A stretch of 64,000 nucleotides of DNA from Streptomyces sp. RKND-216. Lineage in GTDB: Bacteria > Actinomycetota > Actinomycetes > Streptomycetales > Streptomycetaceae. The notes under the pieces were generated by a model. The model had not been told where the DNA came from, searched no databases, and saw only the letters and a program-made list of their open reading frames with translations. This document shows, one piece after another, positions 58,065 through 64,000 of this stretch (position 1 is its first letter; every line of letters begins with the position of its first letter). Location: the NCBI RefSeq assembly GCF_004795255.1, contig NZ_SSBQ01000002.1:105001-169000 (forward strand), written 5' to 3'. Position numbers and translations under genes: made by a program.

Positions 58065-59285
58065 ATGCGCGTGGACGCCCCCGTCCCCGCCCCGGGACCG
58101 GCCCGACTCCGCACCGCCCTGACCGCCTTCTTCGCCGTCGACGGCTTCCTCTTCGCCGGGTGGGTCGTCCGCATCCCGGCCATCAAGGCGCAGACCGGCG
58201 CCTCGGCCGGCGAACTCGGCCTGGCGCTGCTGGGCGTGTCGGCCGGCGCGGTGGCCACCATGATGCTCACCGGGCGGCTGTGCGGACGGTTCGGCAACCA
58301 CCGCGTGACCGTCGTGTCCGCGGCGCTCGTCTCGCTGGGCGTCACACTCCCCCCGCTCACCCACTCCGCCCTGGCGCTGGGCCTGGTGCTGCTGGTCTTC
58401 GGCAGCGCGTACGGCGCGATCAACGTAGCGATGAACAGCGCGGCCGTCGACCTGGTGGCCGCCCTGCGACGGCCCGTGATGCCCGGATTCCACGCGGCGT
58501 TCAGCCTCGGCGGGATGCTCGGCGCCGGCACGGGCGGTCTGGTGGCCGGCTCGCTGTCGGCGACCCGCCATCTCCTGCTGCTCGCCGTGATCGGGCTGGC
58601 GGTGACGGCCGTGGCCGGACGCGCCCTGCTCTCCCGGCCCGCCCCTCCCCCGGCGGCCGGACGCAGCGGCCCGCCGTCGACGGGCGCGGGGCGGAACGGC
58701 CCGGAAGGTTCGGGAGGTGCACAAGGTCCCCGCGGTCCCGGCGGTTCGCACCGCGGCGTCGTCGCCGTACTGGGCCTGATCGCCCTGTGCACGGCGTACG
58801 GCGAGGGCGCGCTCGCCGACTGGAGCGCCCTGCATCTGACCCAGTCCTTGGGCGCCGGACCGGGCCTCGCGGCCGCCGGATACTCGGTGTTCGCGCTGGC
58901 GATGACCGTGGGCCGGCTCAGCGGCACGGTCCTGCTCCAGCGCCTGGGGCAGGTGCGGGCGCTGGTGGCCGGCGGGGCCGCCGCGGCGGCGGGCATGCTG
59001 CTGGGCGCGCTGGCGCCGAACGTGTGGCTGGCCCTCGCCGGGTTCGTGGTCACCGGCCTGGGGCTGGCGAACATCTTCCCGGTCGCGATCGGCCGGGCCG
59101 GCGCCCTGGCCGGGCCGCGCGGCGTGGCCGCCGCCTCCACATTGGGATACGGAGGCATGCTGCTCGGCCCGGTCGCCATCGGCTTCGTCGCCGAATGGAC
59201 GTCCCTCACGGCGGCGCTCACCACGGTGGCCGCGCTCGCCGCCGTCGCCGCCGCGGTGGCCTGCGCCGCTCGCCGGGTGATCTGA
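58065..59285 (+). CDS. MFS transporter
   Basis: 406-residue permease with 12 predicted membrane helices in two halves, separated by a Gly/Pro-rich cytoplasmic loop (about residues 190-228). The loop GRLCGRFGNHRVTV after helix 2 is the MFS motif A. The type resembles YbjJ-like carriers. Linkage to a ROK regulator suggests a sugar or sugar-derived substrate. The ATG at 58065 follows the strong site AGGAGGGGG. An open frame back to 57930 overlaps the divergent gene and was rejected. Confidence 0.92.
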   Translation: MRVDAPVPAPGPARLRTALTAFFAVDGFLFAGWVVRIPAIKAQTGASAGELGLALLGVSAGAVATMMLTGRLCGRFGNHRVTVVSAALVSLGVTLPPLTHSALALGLVLLVFGSAYGAINVAMNSAAVDLVAALRRPVMPGFHAAFSLGGMLGAGTGGLVAGSLSATRHLLLLAVIGLAVTAVAGRALLSRPAPPPAAGRSGPPSTGAGRNGPEGSGGAQGPRGPGGSHRGVVAVLGLIALCTAYGEGALADWSALHLTQSLGAGPGLAAAGYSVFALAMTVGRLSGTVLLQRLGQVRALVAGGAAAAAGMLLGALAPNVWLALAGFVVTGLGLANIFPVAIGRAGALAGPRGVAAASTLGYGGMLLGPVAIGFVAEWTSLTAALTTVAALAAVAAAVACAARRVI

Positions 59286-59366
59286 GCCGACCCACCGCGG
59301 AGCTGACGGGCACCGAACCGCCGCGCCGCGCGCGTCGCCGGCGGACCGGACGGGCAGAATCGGGGC

Positions 59367-60110
59367 ATGGAAACCGCCGCGTACATCGACACGCTCGAGA
59401 GCGAGGGCGACGCCCTGCTCGCCGCCGCCGAGCGCGCCGGCCCGGACGCCGAGGTGCCGTCGTGCCCCGGCTGGCGGGTGCGCGACCTGGTGCTGCACAC
59501 CGGCAACGTGCACCGCTGGGCGGGCGGTTACGTCGCCGAAGCACGAGCCGAACCACGCCCGATCGGCGAGGAGAACGTCACGGACGCCGAACTGGCCGCG
59601 TGGTTCCGGGACGGGCACCGGCGGCTCGCCGACTGCCTGCGGGAAGCCCGCGAGGACCTGGAGTGCTGGTCGTTCCTCGACGGCTCCCCCTCCACCCGGG
59701 CGTTCTGGGCCCGCCGGCAGGCCCATGAGACCTGCGTCCACCGGGTGGACGCCGAACTGGCCGCAGGCGCCGAACTCGGCCCGGTGACAGCGGAGTTCGC
59801 CGGTGACGGCATCGACGAGCTGCTGACCGGCTTCCACACCCGTTCCCGCAGCCGGGTGCGCAGCGAGCGGCCGGTGACGCTCGCGGTCCGCGCATCCGAC
59901 GTGCCGGGGGGCGAGTGGACCGTACGGATGTCCCAGCTGCCGCCCGCGGTGGAACGCGGCGCGGACGGGGAGACGGACTGCCGGCTGAGCGGGCCCGCCG
60001 CCACGCTCTACCTCGCCCTGTGGAACCGGCTGCCGTACGGCGACGGGGTGCGCATCGAGGGGGACGCGTCCGTGGCCACGCTGTGGCAGCAGACCTCGGC
60101 GATCGGCTGA
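59367..60110 (+). CDS. maleylpyruvate isomerase-type mycothiol-dependent protein
   Basis: 247-residue DinB/maleylpyruvate-isomerase fold protein. Metal ligands are expected from HTGNVHRW (about 46-53) and ARRQAHETCVHRVDAE (about 112-127), and the C-terminal part (about 150-247) has the matching sterol-carrier-like domain. Actinobacterial members often use mycothiol; the substrate is unknown. The ATG at 59367 has GGGG close upstream and CAGAAT six nt before it. It follows the MFS gene by 81 nt on the same strand. Confidence 0.9.
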   Translation: METAAYIDTLESEGDALLAAAERAGPDAEVPSCPGWRVRDLVLHTGNVHRWAGGYVAEARAEPRPIGEENVTDAELAAWFRDGHRRLADCLREAREDLECWSFLDGSPSTRAFWARRQAHETCVHRVDAELAAGAELGPVTAEFAGDGIDELLTGFHTRSRSRVRSERPVTLAVRASDVPGGEWTVRMSQLPPAVERGADGETDCRLSGPAATLYLALWNRLPYGDGVRIEGDASVATLWQQTSAIG

Positions 60111-60200
60111 CCGGACGAACCCGGCGGAGGCCGCGGCCTGCCTTCCGCGCCACCGCGGGCCGATACCAACCCTGCGATCTACCGGTGAGTAACTTCGTGG

Positions 60201-60206
60201 TAGCGT
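60201..60206 (+). promoter_or_regulatory. -10 hexamer TAGCGT with overlapping dyad, hotdog gene
   Basis: TAGCGT is six nt before the ATG at 60213. The arms CTACC (60179-60183) and GGTAG (60199-60203) flank a 15-nt spacer and overlap the hexamer; the segment TACCGGTGAGTAA looks like sites of TetR-type regulators of lipid genes, so repression at this promoter is plausible. Confidence 0.45.
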
Positions 60207-60212
60207 CGGAGC

Positions 60213-60680
60213 ATGCAGAAGATCCTGTCCAGCCCGCGCGGTCTGCGCCGGGCGCTGGCCTGGTGGCCGCCGTACCGCGGTGCGGGCATCAGGGTGCTGG
60301 AGATCGCCGACGACTGGAGCACCGCCCTGGTGCGGCTCCGGCTGGGCAGGCTCAACCGCAACTACTTCGGCACCCACTTCGGCGGGTCGCTGTACTCGAT
60401 GAGCGACCCGTTCTTCGCGCTGCTCGCCGTGCACCGGCTGGGCCGGGACTACATCGTGTGGGACAAGGCCGCCGAGATCGAGTACGTCTCCCCCGGCCGC
60501 GGCGACGTCTTCGCGCGCTTCACCGTCACCGAGGACCGGCTGGAGGAAATCCGCAGAGCGACCGCGGACGGCGACAAGGCCCTGCCCTGGTTCGAGGCCG
60601 AGATCACGGCCGGTGACGGAACGGTGGTGGCGCGGGTGCGCAAGCAGCTGTACGTGCGGCGCAAGCAGTCTCGTTCCTGA
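60213..60680 (+). CDS. DUF4442 hotdog-fold thioesterase-like protein
   Basis: 155-residue hotdog-fold protein of the DUF4442 group: LGRLNRNYFGTHFGGSLYSM is the characteristic motif, near the region that forms the acyl-CoA pocket in hotdog thioesterases. The substrate is unknown; similar genes sit with acyl-CoA metabolism. The ATG at 60213 has TAGCGT six nt upstream, so a leaderless transcript is likely, although CGGAG could act as a weak ribosome site. Confidence 0.88.
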   Translation: MQKILSSPRGLRRALAWWPPYRGAGIRVLEIADDWSTALVRLRLGRLNRNYFGTHFGGSLYSMSDPFFALLAVHRLGRDYIVWDKAAEIEYVSPGRGDVFARFTVTEDRLEEIRRATADGDKALPWFEAEITAGDGTVVARVRKQLYVRRKQSRS

Positions 60681-60742
60681 CCGGACCCTTCCGGTGGAGC
60701 GGGGACGTGCTGCGGCGCGGCACCGGGTGGCACAATGCCCCC

Positions 60743-61060
60743 ATGGAGGCGGAGCAGCAGGCAGGAGGGGCCCGGCGGGTCCGCGGCCGCGGGCCGCGTC
60801 CGCAGGCCGAACGTGAGGCCGCGGCGGTGGAGATCGTCTTCGCGCTGCTCAGCGGGGGTCTGCTGGCCGGGCTGGTGTTCCTGGCGGTGGCGTCACCGAC
60901 GCTGTTCGACGGCGCCCCCGACAGCTGGCTGCGGACGGCGCAGTGGCTGGGTTCGTGGGTCTTCATCCTCCGCGTGGTGTGGGTGCTGGTGAAGTGGCAC
61001 GAGCGTCGGGAGGCGGCTCCTCAGCCGAGCCAGCCCGGCCGGACCAGTCCCGACTCGTAG
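60743..61060 (+). CDS. small two-helix membrane protein
   Basis: 105-residue protein with a basic N-terminal arm, two membrane helices (about 30-52 and 65-84) and a short polar tail. No motif is recognised. The ATG at 60743 has CACAAT six nt upstream and no good ribosome site; an ATG at 60707 would add 12 residues. The 3' end overlaps the convergent response-regulator gene by 40 nt. Confidence 0.68.
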   Translation: MEAEQQAGGARRVRGRGPRPQAEREAAAVEIVFALLSGGLLAGLVFLAVASPTLFDGAPDSWLRTAQWLGSWVFILRVVWVLVKWHERREAAPQPSQPGRTSPDS

Positions 61061-61686
61061 GCCAGCACCACCAGTTGGGCCCGGTCCCGGGCACCGAGCT
61101 TCACCATGGCCCGGCTGACGTGGGTCTTCGCCGTGAGCGGTGAGACGACCAGACGCCGGGCGATCTCCTCGTTGGACAGCCCCAGCCCGACCAGGGTCAT
61201 GACCTCGCGTTCCCGCTCGGTCAGCCCGGCCAGCGCGGTGGCGGCGTCCGGCTCCTTGGACCGGGCGGCGAACTCGGCGATCAGCCGGCGGGTGACCCCG
61301 GGCGAGAGCAGGGCGTCTCCCTGCACCGCGGCGTGCACGGCGCGGACGAGTTCGTCCGGTTCGGTGTCCTTGACCAGGAAGCCGGAGGCGCCGGCGCGGA
61401 TCGCCTCGAAGACGTACTCGTCGAGTTCGAAGGTGGTGAGCATGACGACCTTCACCGCGCCCAGCGCCGGGTCCCCGGTGATGCGGCGGGTGGCGGCGAG
61501 GCCGTCGAGCACGGGCATGCGGATGTCCATCAGCACCAGATCGGGGGCGAGTTCCCGCACCCGGGCCAGCGCCTCCTGGCCGTCGGCGGCCTCCCCCGCG
61601 ACCTCCAGGCCGGGCTGCGCGTCAAGCAGGGCGCGGAAGCCCGCCCGCACCAGTGACTGGTCGTCGGCGAGCAGGACGCGGATCAC
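61021..61686 (-). CDS. NarL/LuxR-family response regulator
   Basis: 221-residue two-component regulator. Receiver: VLLADDQSLVR, phosphoacceptor in LVLMDIRMPVLDG, then VVMLTTFELDEY and GFLVKDTEPDEL. The C-terminal LuxR helix-turn-helix reads LTEREREVMTLVGLGLSNEE with KTHVSRAMVKLGARDR. The GTG at 61686 overlaps the sensor kinase stop by 4 nt (GTGA). The 3' end overlaps the small membrane protein gene by 40 nt. The target genes are not visible. Confidence 0.95.
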   Translation of the reverse strand: MIRVLLADDQSLVRAGFRALLDAQPGLEVAGEAADGQEALARVRELAPDLVLMDIRMPVLDGLAATRRITGDPALGAVKVVMLTTFELDEYVFEAIRAGASGFLVKDTEPDELVRAVHAAVQGDALLSPGVTRRLIAEFAARSKEPDAATALAGLTEREREVMTLVGLGLSNEEIARRLVVSPLTAKTHVSRAMVKLGARDRAQLVVLAYESGLVRPGWLG

Positions 61687-62933
61687 GGTGTCTCCTCTCC
61701 CGGCCCGGTGCGGTGGGCCGCGGGACGCGTGGGCAGCACGGCCCGCACCCGGAAGCCGCCGTCCGGGCGCGGACCGGCCTCGATGCCGCCGCCGAGCACG
61801 GCTGCCCGCTCCCGCATCCCGGCCAGGCCGTTGCCTCCCGAGGTGCCGCCGTCCGGCCCGTCCGCGCCGGACGGCGGACCGTCGTCGTCGACGGTGATCT
61901 CCAGCGTTCCCGGCCCGTGGACGAGTCGCACCCGGGCGGTGCGCGCGGCAGAATGCCGCACGACGTTGGTCAGCGCCTCCTGGACGATGCGAAAGGCCGC
62001 CAGATCCGCGCCGGGCGGCAGCGGCACCGCCTCGCCCACCGTTTCGGTGGTGACCCGCAGTCCGGCTCCCGCCGCGTGCTCGGCCAGTTCGGGCAGGCGT
62101 TCCAGCCCCGGGGCCGGCGCACGCGGTGCGGCACCCGGGGTACGCAAGGTGTCCAGCACCTGGCGCACCTCGCCCAGCGCCTCCTTGCTGGCGGACTTGA
62201 TGGTGGTGAGCGCGCTGCGGGCCTGTTCGGGATCGGAGTCCAGGAGGGCGAGACCCACTCCGGCCTGCACGTTGATCACGGAGACGCTGTGGGCGAGGAC
62301 GTCGTGCAGTTCGCGGGCGATCCGCAGCCGTTCCTCGTCGGCACGGCGCTCCTCGGCGCGTACGCGCTCCTCCCGCTCCCGCGCCCACTGCTCCCGGCGC
62401 ACCCGCGCCAGTTCGGCGACCGGCACGACCACGGCGAGCCAGGCGCCGATCACGAGCGCCTGGAGCAGCGGGGTGCCGGAGCCACCCTCGGGCGGCAGCC
62501 AGGGGTGGAGCCAGAGCCCGGCGGCGAGGTGTCCGGCCCACAGCGCGCCGAGGGCCGTCCACGCGGCGACCCGGCGCCCGGAGACCACGGCGGAGAACGC
62601 GGCGACGACGACACTGAGGAACACCGGGCCGTACGGATAGCCTGCCGCGAGGTAGACCAGGCAGACGCCCGCCACCGCGTACACCGTGAAACGCGGCAGG
62701 CGGAGGCGGAGCAGCAGCAGCGCGGGCCCGGCGAGCAGCAGCAGCCGGGCGAGGAGGTCCAGCGGCTCCCGCCCGGTCTGGCCCTCGGCCGCGAAGTGCG
62801 CGCCGGCCATCGTGAAGACGGCCAGGAACAGGGCGGAACGCCACGGGATGCGGGCTTCGGGACGGGCCGGCCCCGGCAGACGCCGCCAGGGCGGGCCGCC
62901 GCGGCGGCGGTGCCGCAGGAGGGCTCGGTGCAT
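61683..62933 (-). CDS. NarL-partner sensor histidine kinase (HisKA_3)
   Basis: 416-residue kinase. Residues about 28-170 contain five to six membrane helices without a large outer domain, then a coiled stretch, the HisKA_3 phosphorylation site IARELHDVLAHSVSVINVQA (about 205-225), and the HATPase with ALTNVVRHSAARTARV (N box), DDDGPPSG and GNGLAGMRERAAVLGG (G2). This is the intramembrane-sensing type of actinobacterial kinase, often linked to envelope or lipid signals. The ATG at 62933 is supported by TAGCGT seven nt upstream, so a leaderless transcript is likely. Confidence 0.94.
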   Translation of the reverse strand: MHRALLRHRRRGGPPWRRLPGPARPEARIPWRSALFLAVFTMAGAHFAAEGQTGREPLDLLARLLLLAGPALLLLRLRLPRFTVYAVAGVCLVYLAAGYPYGPVFLSVVVAAFSAVVSGRRVAAWTALGALWAGHLAAGLWLHPWLPPEGGSGTPLLQALVIGAWLAVVVPVAELARVRREQWAREREERVRAEERRADEERLRIARELHDVLAHSVSVINVQAGVGLALLDSDPEQARSALTTIKSASKEALGEVRQVLDTLRTPGAAPRAPAPGLERLPELAEHAAGAGLRVTTETVGEAVPLPPGADLAAFRIVQEALTNVVRHSAARTARVRLVHGPGTLEITVDDDGPPSGADGPDGGTSGGNGLAGMRERAAVLGGGIEAGPRPDGGFRVRAVLPTRPAAHRTGPGEETP

Positions 62934-62940
62934 GTCCGCC

Positions 62941-62946
62941 ACGCTA
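62941..62946 (-). promoter_or_regulatory. -10 hexamer TAGCGT, predicted leaderless promoter of sensor kinase gene
   Basis: Seven nt before the ATG at 62933, with no ribosome site in the expected place. Confidence 0.5.
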
Positions 62947-63046
62947 GCGCCGACGGCCCCCGCCCGGCGTCCGCCGCTCGCGGTGCCCTCGGCTACTCCC
63001 CCGGGAGTACGCGGTCCCCGGTGCGGGGCCCGTCCGATGGTCCCGG

Positions 63047-64000
63047 TCAGCCCTTGGGGTCCGAGGGTCCGGCAGGTGCCGGGGCCGGGGCGGGTGCGGG
63101 GCGGTCCATGGCGTCCAGTGCGCGGCGTGCGACCGGATGGGTGCGGACGATCTCGGTCAGCGAGGTCGCGCCGCGGGTGATGCGGGCGAACGCCGTCCAG
63201 GCGGGCCGGAAGCCGGTGAGCGCGGCGTGCAGCAGACCGGGGCGACGGGCGAAGACCGTGAACATCCGGCGGCCGATGCTCATCTCGACGCCGAGACCGG
63301 CCTTCACCGCGAACGTGTAGTTGAGCGCCTGCCGCCGGGTGTCCACGGCGTCGTGCGCCTCCGCGATGCGCACCGCCCACTCGCCCGCCAGGCGGCCGGA
63401 CCGGAGCGCGAAGGAGATGCCTTCGCGCGTCCAGGGTTCCAGCAGGCCGGCGGCGTCGCCGCACACCAGCACCCGGCCGCGGGACAGCGGTGAGTCGTCG
63501 GTGCGGCAGCGTGTCAGGTGGCCGGAGGAGATGCTGGGTTCGAAGCCGGCCAGGCCGAGGCGGCCGATGAAGTCGTCCAGGTACCGCTTGGTGGCGGCGC
63601 CCTCGCCGCGCGCGGAGATGACGCCGACGGTGAGGGTGTCGCCCTTGGGGAACACCCAGCCGTAACTGCCCGGCAGCGGGCCCCAGTCGATGAGGACCCG
63701 GCCGGCCCAGTCCTCGGCGACGCTGTCCGGCACCGGGATCTCCGCCTCCAGGCCCAGGTCGACCTGGTCGAGCTTCACACCGACGTGCGCGCCTATCCGG
63801 CCCGCGCTGCCGTCCGCGCCGACCACCGCCCGGGCGAGTACGGGCTCCTCCTCGCCCGCGAGCACCACGGCGACCGTCCGCCGGTCCGGGACGAGCGGTC
63901 CGTGCTGCTCGACGCGGGAGACGGACGCCCCGGTGCGCAGCACGGCGCCGGCGTCCACCGCCGACTCCACCAGCGCGTGATCGAATTCGGGGCGGTTGAG
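63047..64000 (-). CDS. geranylgeranyl-reductase-type FAD-dependent oxidoreductase (partial)
   Basis: The 317 C-terminal residues of a flavoprotein whose start lies beyond the window edge. The frame is open to the last base (NRPEFDHAL). Visible marks: ARAVVGADGSAGRIGAHVGV, the PxxYGWVFPKG loop of this family, and the FAD-closing motif GRVLVCGDAAGLLEPWTREG. Members reduce isoprenoid chains or act on lipids and natural products; the substrate is unknown. The last 20 residues are Pro/Ala-rich. The two-component gene pair follows 113 nt downstream on the same strand, with its own promoter. Confidence 0.87.
   Translation of the reverse strand, partial: LNRPEFDHALVESAVDAGAVLRTGASVSRVEQHGPLVPDRRTVAVVLAGEEEPVLARAVVGADGSAGRIGAHVGVKLDQVDLGLEAEIPVPDSVAEDWAGRVLIDWGPLPGSYGWVFPKGDTLTVGVISARGEGAATKRYLDDFIGRLGLAGFEPSISSGHLTRCRTDDSPLSRGRVLVCGDAAGLLEPWTREGISFALRSGRLAGEWAVRIAEAHDAVDTRRQALNYTFAVKAGLGVEMSIGRRMFTVFARRPGLLHAALTGFRPAWTAFARITRGATSLTEIVRTHPVARRALDAMDRPAPAPAPAPAGPSDPKG

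Overview
This window looks like a Streptomyces (or close relative) chromosome segment. GC content is very high, GTG and TTG starts are common, codons end in G or C, and several genes are streptomycete hallmarks: a four-gene cvn conservon, an NsdA/NsdB-type regulator, a PAS-SpoIIE phosphatase, family 2B encapsulins and mycothiol-type enzymes. No rRNA, tRNA, CRISPR array, insertion sequence or prophage was seen. The first and last genes are cut by the window edges.

Layout. 0-2 kb: general PTS genes crr (partial) and ptsI. 2-9 kb: a hypothetical protein, an acetoacetyl-CoA synthetase, a GH31-like protein that has lost both catalytic acids, and a VanX-type dipeptidase. 8.7-11 kb: glpF-glpK for glycerol uptake. 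11-15 kb: cvnD-C-B-A on the minus strand. 15.5-24.3 kb: a minus-strand operon reading HEAT-type protein, kleisin-like, KITE-like and giant SMC-like ATPase, apparently a second condensin-like complex. 24.6-29 kb: PAS-SpoIIE phosphatase, Nsd-type regulator and an APH-fold kinase with a TTA codon. 29-35 kb: amidase, a small conserved protein, phenylacetate-CoA ligase and a phytoene-dehydrogenase-like flavoprotein. 35-37 kb: dhaK-dhaL-dhaM, a PTS-dependent dihydroxyacetone kinase. 37-43 kb: Nudix hydrolase, racemase, GT2 glycosyltransferase, a disordered Gln/Pro/Gly-rich protein and phosphoketolase. 43-46 kb: two tandem family 2B encapsulin shell genes with cyclic-nucleotide-binding-like insertions. 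46-52 kb: Rv1733c-like membrane protein, a beta-helix/AAA+ fusion and a membrane lipase-like protein. 52-64 kb: DeoR regulator, Cds1-like PLP enzyme, anti-sigma-like ATPase, a ROK-GNAT-PPOX gene set divergent from an MFS transporter, hotdog and DinB-like enzymes, a two-component system and a partial geranylgeranyl-reductase-type flavoprotein.

How parts may work together. The phosphoryl chain starting with PtsI can feed both IIA-Glc and DhaM, so two separated loci here are probably parts of one phosphorelay. glpFK and dhaKLM together cover glycerol and dihydroxyacetone entry into glycolysis. The SMC-like operon and the encapsulin pair are the most interesting systems: the first pairs an SMC/kleisin/KITE set with a HEAT-type protein and no nuclease gene, the second has two shell paralogues and no recognisable cargo gene nearby.

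A recurrent signal is a TAnnnT -10 hexamer placed 6 or 7 nt before the start codon of at least nine genes, which predicts leaderless transcripts and also settles several start codons. All functional calls rest on motif recognition by eye; no database search was run.
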